From contig JAQVVR010000003.1 in assembly GCA_028698875.1 (NCBI GenBank), forward strand, positions 62,001 through 126,000: DNA of 64,000 nt, in the 5' to 3' direction. The position numbers and the translations under genes were made by a program. Below, piece after piece: positions 8,165 to 17,363 of this stretch (the stretch's first letter is position 1; each line of letters starts with the position of its first letter). The DNA is from Candidatus Izemoplasmatales bacterium. Its GTDB lineage: Bacteria > Bacillota_I > Bacilli_A > Izemoplasmatales > Hujiaoplasmataceae. The notes beneath the pieces are model-generated. The model ran no database searches, was not told where the DNA came from, and saw only the letters and a list, made by a program, of their open reading frames with translations.

Positions 8165-9913
8165 CTATCTTCTTATTCCACCGGAACCAACGGTTGTCGC
8201 AATCGTTTGAATTGTAAATGTTTTATACAAAGTTCCTAACGTATATGTTGCATTTGTATAATATCCACAATCAAGTGAATCATATGCTGAAACTGTACCG
8301 CCAGTGTAAACAGAATAATTTTGACTAGTTTTTAAGTCGGGAGAACAAACTAGTAAACATTGATATGCTTTTTCAGGTTTAAATGTGATAATTTCCACAC
8401 CAGAAGCATCAGATATTCGAATTAGATTCGTTGACGTGGTCGAAAAATAAATTAGCACTCCATACTGTGTCGATGTGGAACTAATATTTTGCGCCATCCC
8501 TGAAGAACCGGCAGCTGCGAACAATCCTCCTGTCATGGTAAATGTACTATCATAATCCAACGCTCCATTACCATTATCTGTTGGCCCAGATACAATGACA
8601 GTTCCACCACTCATTGAAACCGAACCGTTGGCATCAACGCCGTCTCCCTTTGCATTCACATATACATATCCACCTGTAAAAATGATTGTTGCATTTCCGG
8701 CTGAGGATCCCGGCCATCCGCCATAAGTACTCGACCCATCATTTCCTCCAGCCGCATTAAGCCCATCATCTGTAGCAACAATGTGAATAGTCCCACCATT
8801 GATGTAAATATTGACCGATTCCATTCCCTCATATGATTTAGTTATATTGATAGTCCCGCCATTGATTGTAAGTGTTGTATCGGCATGGATACCATCGTCT
8901 GAAGATGATAAACAAAAATCACCATTGTCAATTTGAATATTGTTATTCGCATGAATTGCATCGTCTTTTGAGACTATTGCAAACGCCCCTGAGGCAATCA
9001 ATACTGCAACCTTTCCTTTCAATCCTTTGGCACTGGTGGAAACAATATTGGTATTACCAACTCCGGAAGTGATATCAAATGTTCCTCCAGTTATCGTTAT
9101 TGTGTTTGAAGCATCCATTCCATCACCATATGCTACTATTGTAAAATCCCCGCTGCCAATATATATATTACCTTCTGTGGAATCATCGTCATTTTCGACA
9201 TGAATCCCATCATTTCCAGAATTTAGGTTTATTGTCGCTGTTGTAATCTGTACACTGTCATTGGCCTTAAGGCAATTGTTTTCTGCATTAATTGTGATAT
9301 TGCCGTTGGTGATTATTAAGTCGTCATTACTGTTTACTCCATTTCCATAATTTGCATGGATAGTCAAAGTGCCTGTCCCATTAATGGTGATATCGTCATT
9401 ACTAAAGATACACGATTTTAGATCCGAAGTTGATACTGTGCTATCGGAAAGAATATTTGTTGTGCCATCAGCTACATTGATGACTAACTTATCGCTTTGA
9501 TTAGCATTGATAACTGGACCATCAAGAGAAGTTAAATCGGCATTGCTTAATACTAAAGTTACTTTCTCTGTTGGAGAAACATCAATATATATTTGAACAT
9601 TGTCACTAGATCCCATCAATATATAAGTTCCACCCGTGGAAATAGTGATAGTTGAACCGCTGATTTTTACGTCGTTATCGCCTTCAATTGATACGGTGGT
9701 ATTTTCCGAACTAATTGTCGTCTCCCCATCGCCACCTGTTTCGGTAGTTCCAAATGAAATAATGCCATCACTAACTGTAATGTCATCAATCGTATCATCG
9801 GCTTCAAATGTCAACTCATGAGTATCAATTGCGTAAGTAGTCGCAAAAGTATTGCATGAAACAAGTATTAATGAAATCATAAATATCACCAAAACAATAA
9901 ACGCTTTTTTCAT
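8165..9913 (-). CDS. Secreted beta-helix lipoprotein with DUF4353-type carbohydrate-binding repeats
   Basis: 582-residue protein starting at the ATG at 9913 (GAAGG 7-8 bases upstream) with a lipoprotein signal peptide ending in LVSC (Cys about 20). The rest is a long run of repeats such as ITINGGTINI, DDGIHA and DDGLNA, the pattern of a right-handed parallel beta helix seen in DUF4353 proteins annotated as carbohydrate-binding. A C-terminal ~100 residues without repeats may be a separate beta-sandwich. It is the first gene of an operon with VTC and DUF4956 proteins; it is likely displayed on the cell surface. Confidence 0.82.
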   Translation of the reverse strand: MKKAFIVLVIFMISLILVSCNTFATTYAIDTHELTFEADDTIDDITVSDGIISFGTTETGGDGETTISSENTTVSIEGDNDVKISGSTITISTGGTYILMGSSDNVQIYIDVSPTEKVTLVLSNADLTSLDGPVINANQSDKLVINVADGTTNILSDSTVSTSDLKSCIFSNDDITINGTGTLTIHANYGNGVNSNDDLIITNGNITINAENNCLKANDSVQITTATINLNSGNDGIHVENDDDSTEGNIYIGSGDFTIVAYGDGMDASNTITITGGTFDITSGVGNTNIVSTSAKGLKGKVAVLIASGAFAIVSKDDAIHANNNIQIDNGDFCLSSSDDGIHADTTLTINGGTINITKSYEGMESVNIYINGGTIHIVATDDGLNAAGGNDGSSTYGGWPGSSAGNATIIFTGGYVYVNAKGDGVDANGSVSMSGGTVIVSGPTDNGNGALDYDSTFTMTGGLFAAAGSSGMAQNISSTSTQYGVLIYFSTTSTNLIRISDASGVEIITFKPEKAYQCLLVCSPDLKTSQNYSVYTGGTVSAYDSLDCGYYTNATYTLGTLYKTFTIQTIATTVGSGGIRR

Positions 9914-10089
9914 AATACTAACCTTCGTTTCTTTGATTATATTAAATGCTTTGTTGGGCATAATAATCGCTTTATTGTGGTTTAATTATATTTATCTATT
10001 GTGATGTGATTATGTCAATTATTGGATTTTAAAAAAAATCACAAAAACATCAAAAAAAGCATTCATGGATAGTAAAATATTATTGGCTA

Positions 10090-10130
10090 ATAAAAAAAAC
10101 CATCGGTTTAAGATAACGAAACCAGTGGTG
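10090..10130 (-). terminator. Terminator-like hairpin in the leader of the beta-helix lipoprotein operon
   Basis: On the minus strand an 11-bp imperfect stem (ACCACTGGTTT with AAACCGATGGT, two mismatches) is followed by eight T residues. No minus-strand gene ends nearby: the next gene to the right, guaD, is on the plus strand. It could be an attenuator about 180 bases upstream of the lipoprotein start, or a relic. No clear minus-strand promoter was identified in 10131-10267. Confidence 0.4.
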
Positions 10131-10187
10131 TTGATAATATACAATCCCCATTTCTTAAAAAGAAGCAATTTGATTTAAATATTACAA

Positions 10188-10216
10188 TATACAAAATGCT
10201 GTAGATTTGATATAAT
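10188..10216 (+). promoter_or_regulatory. Extended -10 promoter of guaD
   Basis: A TGATATAAT extended -10 box (TATAAT at 10211-10216) with a poor -35 region, about 50 bases before the guaD start. The surrounding intergenic stretch 9914-10267 otherwise holds only AT-rich sequence and the leftward hairpin. Confidence 0.6.
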
Positions 10217-10267
10217 AAAACGTTAAAAACAACATTTTAACCAAAATATCATAAAAGAGGAAATCAT

Positions 10268-10756
10268 ATGATAAAACCTACTTATTCAAGCCAAGAAATA
10301 ATGCAAAAAGCAATTGATAAAGCCCAGATGACCATGAATGAAAATATCGGTGGTCCATTTGGAGCCGTTATTGTCAATCAAACAGGAGCGATTTTAGCAA
10401 TCACCTCAAATTCTGTTTTAGCTGATCATGATCCAACCGCCCATGCGGAAATAAAAGCCATTCGTGAAGCCGCACAAGCAATAAAATCTCACGATTTATC
10501 TGGATGTACATTATATACGACCGCATACCCATGCCCGATGTGTCTTGGGGCAATCATGTGGGCCAATATCAAAAATGTCGTTTATGGCTGTCGTCCTAAA
10601 GATGCCGATGAAATCGGTTTCCGCGATGACTTCATGTACGACTTCATTCAATCGGGAATGAACGACACTACGCTTTTGACCATTTCCGAGGAACATCGTG
10701 ACGAATGTCGCAAACTTTTTAAAGAGTATCAAGCAAAACATAAAGAATTATATTAA
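10268..10756 (+). CDS. guaD: Guanine deaminase (cytidine-deaminase fold)
   Basis: Hydrolyses guanine to xanthine and ammonia, feeding the neighbouring purine-degradation genes. The 162-residue protein has the zinc motifs HAE (with the catalytic Glu) and PCPMC, plus GGPFGAVIV and a C-terminal EIGFRDDFMYD as in B. subtilis GuaD (156 aa). The AGAGG site 7 bases before the ATG supports the start. It is transcribed toward ygeW and shares a terminator with it. tRNA adenosine deaminase is less likely because the C-terminal region is GuaD-like. Confidence 0.9.
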   Translation: MIKPTYSSQEIMQKAIDKAQMTMNENIGGPFGAVIVNQTGAILAITSNSVLADHDPTAHAEIKAIREAAQAIKSHDLSGCTLYTTAYPCPMCLGAIMWANIKNVVYGCRPKDADEIGFRDDFMYDFIQSGMNDTTLLTISEEHRDECRKLFKEYQAKHKELY

Positions 10757-10760
10757 ATAG

Positions 10761-10789
10761 AAAGCATCGGCTGCCCGATGCTTTTTTTT
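10761..10789 (+). terminator. guaD terminator (convergent with ygeW)
   Basis: AAAGCATCGG, a three-base loop and CCCGATGCTTT followed by a run of T residues on the plus strand. It reaches into the ygeW stop codon. The minus-strand reading has a stem but a poorer T tract. Confidence 0.85.
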
Positions 10790-11771
10790 ATTTGTCGCCA
10801 ATTGTCATTGCCATGACTGCTTTGGCTGTATGAAGCCGATTTTCCGCTTCACGATAGATGATTGAATGCTTGCCGTCGATAACCGCGTCTTCAACTTCAT
10901 TACCGCGATCGGCAGGTAAGGCATGCATATAATAAACATTTGGACTAGCCAATGCCATCATTTTTTCTGTGCATTTCCAGCCTCGATTTTTCTCGAGTAA
11001 ATCATCAATTACATCTTTTGAAGTGTTAGTTACCCAACTACCCCAATTTTTAGGAATGACAACATCAGCACCTTGAAAAGCTTCCTCCATATTATGCGTG
11101 ATTCTAAATGATCCCCCATTTTCTTCGGCGTTTTGCTTGGCTTTGGTAATCGCCCAGTCAGGAAGTTCATAGCCATCAGGATATGCCAAGGTGACATCCA
11201 TCGCATATCTAGGGAACAACAGAATTTGACTCAAGGGAACACTAATTGGTTTTTTATGGCTGGTCGCATACGCCCAAATAATGGAAATCTTGAGATGTTT
11301 GGTGCTCGGTACGACTTCTTGAATTGTCATCAAATCAGCCAAAGCTTGCATAGGATGATATAAGTCATCTTGTAAATTAATAATTGGCACTGTTGAATGG
11401 GCTGCCATTTCACGAAGATACTTATTGCCAATTTGCCAAAAGCAATTACGACAAGCAATTCCATGTCCGTAACTCGATAAAATGGTAGCGGTGTCTTTGG
11501 GGCTTTCTCCATGAGCAAGTTGCATTGTCGATGTATCTAAATACGTTGCATGCCCACCTAATTCGGTCATTCCCGATTCCATGGAATTTCTCGTTCTCGT
11601 TGATTGTTCAAAAAACATTAGGAAAATCGATTTATCACGCAAATAAGGTGTCGGTTTGTTATTTCTGAATCGCTCTTTTAAATCACAAGACACTTCTAAA
11701 AGCTTATCAATTTCTGGCTTAGTCCACTCTTCTAATGTTATGAAATGCTTTCCTTTAAATAACGGCTTCAT
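10788..11771 (-). CDS. ygeW: Knotted carbamoyltransferase YgeW
   Basis: Member of the ATCase/OTCase superfamily found in anaerobic purine-degradation clusters. The 327-residue product carries the carbamoyl-phosphate loop FFEQSTRTRNS (about residues 53-63), HPMQALADL and the C-terminal YMHALPADRG motif, all as in YgeW. In reverse it would phosphorolyse a carbamoylated product of purine-ring opening to carbamoyl phosphate, which the carbamate kinase at the other end of the cluster can turn into ATP. The start overlaps the ygeY stop (TAATG). It is the last gene of the operon. Confidence 0.95.
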   Translation of the reverse strand: MKPLFKGKHFITLEEWTKPEIDKLLEVSCDLKERFRNNKPTPYLRDKSIFLMFFEQSTRTRNSMESGMTELGGHATYLDTSTMQLAHGESPKDTATILSSYGHGIACRNCFWQIGNKYLREMAAHSTVPIINLQDDLYHPMQALADLMTIQEVVPSTKHLKISIIWAYATSHKKPISVPLSQILLFPRYAMDVTLAYPDGYELPDWAITKAKQNAEENGGSFRITHNMEEAFQGADVVIPKNWGSWVTNTSKDVIDDLLEKNRGWKCTEKMMALASPNVYYMHALPADRGNEVEDAVIDGKHSIIYREAENRLHTAKAVMAMTIGDK

Positions 11772-12994
11772 TATTTTTCCTCCCGATGATTAATTTGGTT
11801 AAGATACATAATTGGCATTGCGGCATACATCGCAGCTGCCATCACTAAATCTGCTTTAAACGTTTTTTCATTTGGTGCATGTGCTTCTTCCTCGTTGCCT
11901 GGCCCAAAACCGATGCAGGGAATTCCAAAACGCCCCATAATCGATACTCCATTTGTCGAAAATGTCCACTTATCCACAATGGGTTCCCTTTTAAAAAGTT
12001 GCCGATAACTTTCTATCGCTGCTTGGCAAACGGGATGATCCTTCTCCAAAACCCAAGTGGGAAAATACGATTTTGTCGGATAAACTAATCCCGTATATGC
12101 TGGGCGGGCATACTCATACATATTCACAGTAGCGTTTGCTTTTGTAACTGAAGGCAATGCTAAAATCTCGGCAATCGCACTTTCAGCAGTTTCTCCCACC
12201 GTTAATCGCCGATCAATCGACACCGAGCAACCATCTGCGACGGCACATCGAGAAGGAGAGGAATAAAATATTTCCGAAACAGTTAAAGATCCTTTACCCA
12301 AAAACTTATCGTCAGCAAGATGCTTATGCAATTCCTCTAGTTCACTCAGGATAGGGGCCATTTTGAAAATAGCATTTTCTCCGCGTTCTGGGGCACTTCC
12401 GTGACAAGATACACCCATGGTAGAAACTTGAATTTCCATCCGACCTCGGTGACCACGATATATGCGACATGATGTTGGTTCAGTTATAACCACAAATTCT
12501 GGACGAATCTGATCTTTTTCAATGATGTATTGCCAACATAAGCCATCGCAGTCTTCTTCTTGGACTGTACCGGTGATAAGCAAAGTATAATCATCTTCTA
12601 GGCGTAAATCTTTGATAATCTTTCCAGCATAGACCATCGAAGCCATTCCACCTTCTTGATCAGAACCGCCTCGTCCACCAATCGTTTTATCATCTTCGTA
12701 CCCTTCATATGGATCAAAATTCCAAAGTTTTATTTCGCCAATACCAACTGTATCAATATGAGCGTCCATTGCAATTAGATGTTTGCCATGACCAATCCAA
12801 CCCATGACATTACCCATTGGATCGATTTCTACTCGATCGAAGCCAACTTTTTCCATTTCGGTTTTGATACATTGAACTACCGCTGCTTCATGACAACTTT
12901 CCGAAGGAATTTTGATCATGTTGCGCAAAAAGCGGGTCATATCATCTCGATATGCTTGAGCTTTTTGGAGTATTTCTATCATATTTAATTTCAT
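11771..12994 (-). CDS. ygeY: YgeY-type M20 metallohydrolase
   Basis: Peptidase-M20-family amidohydrolase linked to purine degradation and selenium-metabolism clusters. The 407-residue product has the metal ligands in [12 protein letters not shown] (about residues 73-84), the [10 protein letters not shown] motif, VQEEDCDG with the catalytic Glu pair, and TEPT. AAGGAG lies 8 bases before the ATG at 12994. It probably hydrolyses an amide or ureido intermediate just before or after the carbamoyl transfer by YgeW; the exact substrate cannot be read from sequence. Confidence 0.93.
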   Translation of the reverse strand: MKLNMIEILQKAQAYRDDMTRFLRNMIKIPSESCHEAAVVQCIKTEMEKVGFDRVEIDPMGNVMGWIGHGKHLIAMDAHIDTVGIGEIKLWNFDPYEGYEDDKTIGGRGGSDQEGGMASMVYAGKIIKDLRLEDDYTLLITGTVQEEDCDGLCWQYIIEKDQIRPEFVVITEPTSCRIYRGHRGRMEIQVSTMGVSCHGSAPERGENAIFKMAPILSELEELHKHLADDKFLGKGSLTVSEIFYSSPSRCAVADGCSVSIDRRLTVGETAESAIAEILALPSVTKANATVNMYEYARPAYTGLVYPTKSYFPTWVLEKDHPVCQAAIESYRQLFKREPIVDKWTFSTNGVSIMGRFGIPCIGFGPGNEEEAHAPNEKTFKADLVMAAAMYAAMPIMYLNQINHREEK

Positions 12995-13006
12995 ATTTTA
13001 ATCTCC

Positions 13007-14362
13007 TTACCTAGATTTCTTAATCAACTCATCGTAATGATGAATTTTTTGGTATTCCAAATCCCAAAAGTCCATATTTTTCATTGAATCAAGATATTGT
13101 TTTGTATAGCCGAAAGGGAGCCAATCCTTTTCTTTTTGCGCGAATAATTTTGCTTTTTGATCATCCATTCGGTAATCAGCGATATCTTCAGTTCCGTTTT
13201 TACGGAAAATATCATTAAACCAACGATTTAAAACATATGGCTCTAATTCTAGGTATCGGGTTTTTAAGTTTTCAATGACGCTATCATAACGATCAAATCC
13301 ATCTGTGGCAATAGTTACGACATTTTCATTTGGTCCTAAATGAAGATATTTAGCCATTTTGATAGCACCAATGATGTTGCATATTGTCGATACGCCAAAT
13401 AAGTCTTTCATTGCTTCTGCAATCGTTCTATCTACCCCATTATTAACAAGGATATCCGTTCCATCGTGGATTATTTTTAAGCCTCTTACGGCATCATCGT
13501 CTTTGATTAACACGATAAAATCAGTAGTCAAAACGTTGTGAATCAGTGTACACATCTTATCACCAATGCCCTCAATTCGATGTTGACCACGGCCACCATT
13601 CATCAACGTTGAACATTCATATGGTTCCAAAGCCGCGATTTTCGCCTCTGGAAAAGATGATTTGATATTGTCCCCTGCCGCTAAAGTTCCAGCACTTCCA
13701 GGTGCTGAAGTAAAGCATGCTATCCGGCCGTTGCCAATTCCTTTAACCGCTTCAACAGCGCTTCCGCCTGTCACATGACGATGGAAACGGTAATTAGGCA
13801 TTAATTCAAACTGTGCCAAGGGTCGAAAATCAGGATTCTTTTTTAACTCATATGTTCTTTGTAAAGTCAAGATTACATCAGATTCAGTACCAGGAGTTAA
13901 ATCAAGTTTTGCCCCATACTTTTTGATGCGTTCATAGCGTTCTTTGGACATGTTATCAGGCATAATGACAATTGCATCATATTTCATTAAGTTACAGATG
14001 TACGATACCCCAATTCCAAAATTACCGGTTGATGGGCCTAAAATCGTATGTTTTCCTGGAATAATATTGCCATCGATGCAACCTTCGATTAAAGTCGAAT
14101 ATGCCGGCCCAACCTTATGCGATCCCGAGGGGAAATACTTACCAAGCAATACCACAATATTAGCTTCAACACCAGTAAGTGCTTTTGGTAAAACAATTTT
14201 GTTTACTTCGTTGAACTCATTTTTCCAGGTAATGTTGAACAGATTAATCGGATCAAGTTCGTTTTTTGCTTTTGCAGCCAATGCTTGCGTGCGAACCGAT
14301 TTTTCAATCTTATCAGGATGAAGCATTTCTTCGTAAGTTGGACCGAATGGAATTTTGTTCAT
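13007..14362 (-). CDS. Fold-type II PLP-dependent enzyme (cysteine synthase/tryptophan synthase-beta family)
   Basis: 451-residue PLP protein with the Schiff-base lysine in SGSHKVGPAYS (about K83), the phosphate-side Ser/Thr loop LGPSTGNFG, and a C-terminal ATDG motif. It takes the position where the diaminopropionate ammonia-lyase gene ygeX lies in E. coli, next to ygeY and ygeW, but it is longer (451 against 398) and lacks YgeX's KMLGGAYA-type lysine context. It overlaps the threonine-synthase-like gene by an ATGA. I infer a role in deaminating or cleaving an amino-acid product of purine-ring opening; the true substrate is unknown. Confidence 0.7.
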   Translation of the reverse strand: MNKIPFGPTYEEMLHPDKIEKSVRTQALAAKAKNELDPINLFNITWKNEFNEVNKIVLPKALTGVEANIVVLLGKYFPSGSHKVGPAYSTLIEGCIDGNIIPGKHTILGPSTGNFGIGVSYICNLMKYDAIVIMPDNMSKERYERIKKYGAKLDLTPGTESDVILTLQRTYELKKNPDFRPLAQFELMPNYRFHRHVTGGSAVEAVKGIGNGRIACFTSAPGSAGTLAAGDNIKSSFPEAKIAALEPYECSTLMNGGRGQHRIEGIGDKMCTLIHNVLTTDFIVLIKDDDAVRGLKIIHDGTDILVNNGVDRTIAEAMKDLFGVSTICNIIGAIKMAKYLHLGPNENVVTIATDGFDRYDSVIENLKTRYLELEPYVLNRWFNDIFRKNGTEDIADYRMDDQKAKLFAQKEKDWLPFGYTKQYLDSMKNMDFWDLEYQKIHHYDELIKKSR

Positions 14363-15612
14363 ATTGACACCTCTTTGTCTTTTTTTTCCATATATTGGAT
14401 AAATTCCTGTAAATTGGGTTTCATGATAATTGGCGATCCTGCCGCTTTTACAGCATTGGCTGGATCCTTAAGTCCATTTCCCGTCATGATGATGACTACG
14501 GTATCAGTCGATTTGATAATACCATCTTGGATAGCTTGTTTTACTCCGGCAACCGAAGCAGTCCCTGCCGGCTCACCAAAGATTCCTTCTGTTTTACCCA
14601 GTAACTTCATTGCCGCTAAAATTGCCTCATCAGATACTGCTATCCATGTTCCTTGTGATTTGCTTACGGCGTTAATGGCTTTTTGGGGATTACGAGGAAT
14701 TCCAACAGAGATACTATCGGCAATTGTATTTTCTGCCACCTCTTGAAGATATCGTTTTTGCTTAAACGCCTCCACAAACGGCGCACATCCTGTACTTTGA
14801 ATGCCTAATATTTTCGGGATTTTGTCAATCATTCCTAATTGATAAAAATCAAAAAATCCTTTATAAACTCCTGCAATCGTACAGCCATCGCCTACCGAAA
14901 CCGCCACCCAATCTGGAACTTGAAAATGCATTTGTTCGGCGATTTCGAGTGCAACAGTTTTTTTACCCTCGACTAAGTGAGGATTAATGGCGGCATTCCG
15001 ATTGTACCAATGGTAATGGTCAATTGCTGCTTTAGATAGATTGAAAGCATCTTTATAATCACCATCAACAGATATAACGGTAGCTCCAAAAACCATCAGT
15101 TGAGCTAATTTCCCCAGTGGTGCTCGTTTGGGAACAAAAATGACACTTTTAAGTCCCATTCGAGCTGCGTTTCCCGCTAAACTGGAAGCAGCATTTCCTG
15201 TGGATGCACAGGCAATCACTTTTTGACCAATTTCCATGGCCTTAATCACTGCCACACCCGAAGCCCGGTCCTTAAGCGATGCGGTTGGATTTAATCCTTC
15301 ATCTTTAACATACAAATTCTTTATGCCTAAGATATCTCCTAAATGAGGGGTATTATACAATGGTGTCCAACCAATTTTTAATGTTGGGAGTAGTTTTGTG
15401 TCTTCGACACTCATCATTGGCAAATACCGCCACATCGTATAATCAGAATTGTTTTGGAAATAAGTGGGAGACACAATTTTTTTCATCTTGTCATAATCAT
15501 AATTTATCTCCAAAACCCCTTTTTCTCCGCAAAGGGGGCAAGTCAATAAATCCGCGCGTGCTTCAAACACCTTGTGGCAAAGAGTGCATTGATAGTTCTT
15601 TACAAAATTCAT
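14359..15612 (-). CDS. Threonine-synthase-like PLP enzyme with N-terminal zinc ribbon
   Basis: 417-residue fold-type II PLP enzyme. The N-terminus has a CxxC...CxxC rubredoxin-like ribbon (about residues 9-32), followed by the Schiff-base lysine in NPTASLKDRAS and the ASTGNAASS loop, which are the threonine-synthase signatures. The ATG at 15612 overlaps the ade stop as TGATG, with GGAAGG upstream; a TTG one codon earlier is possible. True threonine biosynthesis genes (hom, thrB) are absent nearby, and its location inside a purine-degradation operon suggests it works on a catabolic intermediate instead. Confidence 0.75.
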   Translation of the reverse strand: MNFVKNYQCTLCHKVFEARADLLTCPLCGEKGVLEINYDYDKMKKIVSPTYFQNNSDYTMWRYLPMMSVEDTKLLPTLKIGWTPLYNTPHLGDILGIKNLYVKDEGLNPTASLKDRASGVAVIKAMEIGQKVIACASTGNAASSLAGNAARMGLKSVIFVPKRAPLGKLAQLMVFGATVISVDGDYKDAFNLSKAAIDHYHWYNRNAAINPHLVEGKKTVALEIAEQMHFQVPDWVAVSVGDGCTIAGVYKGFFDFYQLGMIDKIPKILGIQSTGCAPFVEAFKQKRYLQEVAENTIADSISVGIPRNPQKAINAVSKSQGTWIAVSDEAILAAMKLLGKTEGIFGEPAGTASVAGVKQAIQDGIIKSTDTVVIIMTGNGLKDPANAVKAAGSPIIMKPNLQEFIQYMEKKDKEVSI

Positions 15613-17333
15613 CAAATCAATCCTTCTTCCACTTCGAGAGGAATAAATGCAAATTTAGTCACATCAAACAGCCCTTTGTCGGAAAGTTTGATTTCGGGAA
15701 TTACCATCAGTGATAAAAACGCCAATGATAAAAACGGATCTTCATGAATGGTTTTTACTCCCATTTTCCGAGTAACAGAAACCATATCATTGAGTTTTCT
15801 AATTACGATTTCCGCTTTGGCATTTGTCATAATACCGCCCACTTCAAGAGACAAGTATTCGATCACCTCATGATGACGTACAATGACAATGCCACCATCA
15901 ATTTTTTTGATGGTTTCAATGGCAAGCTGCATATCAGAATCGTTATCACCCAAGACAATCAAATTATGGGAATCATGAGAAATAGTCATCGCTATCGCCC
16001 CATTTGTCAACCCATAACCGCGGACCAAACCTAATCCCACATTGCCAGAGTAATGGTGACGTTCGATAACAGCCAGTTTTAAAATATCGTCGTTTGGATT
16101 ATTTACATATAGTCCTTGTTCAACCTTAACTTTAGCAATACTCTTCTTGGTTGTCGCATTGTTGGGAATTAAATCAATCACATTGACCAAATTATGATTA
16201 AGTGAGATATTCAAGTTAATTATAGAATTTTTTATTTTGACTGTCTTGGTGACAAATCCATTCAACATTATTTTCGTATCAAACAAAGCTTTTCCATTAT
16301 TAGCGACAATCTGACCTTTTTTAAATACCATTTCCGGCTCAATTTGGTTGAGGTTATCAAACACAATCATATCAGCGAAATATCCTGGAGCGATCCCGCC
16401 ATATCCTTTAAGCTTATAACACTCAGCAGTATTAATCGTTGCCATGCGAATTGCCATAATTGGCGATATTCCGTTTTTAATTGCCAAATTTACATTGTAA
16501 TTAATATGTCCTTCTCGAACAATATCCTCTGGATGTTTGTCATCAGTGCAAAACACAAGTCGTCGATGGTTATCAAGTGTATAGCCTTGAAGAAGCGCTT
16601 TTTCGTTTCGTGTATGCGACCCTTCTCGTAACAATACATACATGCCCCTAGCAACCCGCTCTTCAAGTTCTTGATAAGTTGTGCACTCATGATCGGTCTT
16701 AATGCCAGAAAGAATATATGCATTCAAATCAGGGCCAGTTAAGCCCGGCGCGTGACCATCAACATTCCGATCTTGCATAATTGATATCTTTTCATGTATG
16801 GTTGGATCACCTGACAAAACATCGGGATAATTCATCACTTCACCTAGACCGGAAACATTGTCAAGAAGTTTCATTTTTCCGATATCATTTGCAGTAATGA
16901 CATCTCCTGAAGTCTCAAATATGGTTGCTGGAACACAAGAGGGAATCATCATAAAAACATCCAAAGGTGTTGCCTTAGCGGCATCCATTAAGAACCGAAT
17001 GCCCTCAACTCCATTTACATTGGCAATTTCATGTGGATCAGCGATTATGGAGGTTGTCCCCTTAGGCATAATTATTTTGGCAAATTCCGGTGGTGTAAGC
17101 ATGGAACTCTCAATATGAACATGACCATCAATAAAACCGGGAGCAACATACTTTCCCATTAAATCCATTTCTTCGTAGCCTTCATACTCTCCAATTCCCA
17201 CAACCAAACCGTCTTCAACAGCAATGTCTTTAGTCTCGATCAATCCCGAAAAAACGTTAACTATGCGCCCATTTTTCAGGACAAGAGCGGCTTTTTCGAT
17301 TTTTCTTGCGACTTTTATTAAATCAATGTTCAT
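15612..17333 (-). CDS. ade: Adenine deaminase
   Basis: Converts adenine to hypoxanthine and ammonia. The 573-residue protein has the amidohydrolase metal motif GFIDGHVHIESSMLTP near residue 74, TDHECTT, FCTDDKHPED and a C-terminal adenine-deaminase domain with LVRGYGLTNGAIAMT. Length is normal for the Ade/YerA family (~575). The ATG at 17333 follows GAGGGTGAG by 3-6 bases and is preferred to one 8 codons earlier. It supplies hypoxanthine to the xanthine dehydrogenase encoded just upstream. Confidence 0.95.
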   Translation of the reverse strand: MNIDLIKVARKIEKAALVLKNGRIVNVFSGLIETKDIAVEDGLVVGIGEYEGYEEMDLMGKYVAPGFIDGHVHIESSMLTPPEFAKIIMPKGTTSIIADPHEIANVNGVEGIRFLMDAAKATPLDVFMMIPSCVPATIFETSGDVITANDIGKMKLLDNVSGLGEVMNYPDVLSGDPTIHEKISIMQDRNVDGHAPGLTGPDLNAYILSGIKTDHECTTYQELEERVARGMYVLLREGSHTRNEKALLQGYTLDNHRRLVFCTDDKHPEDIVREGHINYNVNLAIKNGISPIMAIRMATINTAECYKLKGYGGIAPGYFADMIVFDNLNQIEPEMVFKKGQIVANNGKALFDTKIMLNGFVTKTVKIKNSIINLNISLNHNLVNVIDLIPNNATTKKSIAKVKVEQGLYVNNPNDDILKLAVIERHHYSGNVGLGLVRGYGLTNGAIAMTISHDSHNLIVLGDNDSDMQLAIETIKKIDGGIVIVRHHEVIEYLSLEVGGIMTNAKAEIVIRKLNDMVSVTRKMGVKTIHEDPFLSLAFLSLMVIPEIKLSDKGLFDVTKFAFIPLEVEEGLI

Positions 17334-17363
17334 TAGCTCACCCTCTCTGGTTTGCACATCGAG

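Noticed and set aside
8165-9913. DNA repeats or CRISPR-like array in the beta-helix lipoprotein gene
   Set aside because: The repeats are degenerate, protein-level and in frame, with no constant direct repeats and spacers.
10268-10756. tRNA-specific adenosine deaminase TadA
   Set aside because: The C-terminal region and the purine-catabolic context match guanine deaminase better.
13007-14362. Calling this gene ygeX (diaminopropionate ammonia-lyase)
   Set aside because: Length and the sequence around the PLP lysine differ from YgeX; only the neighbourhood agrees.
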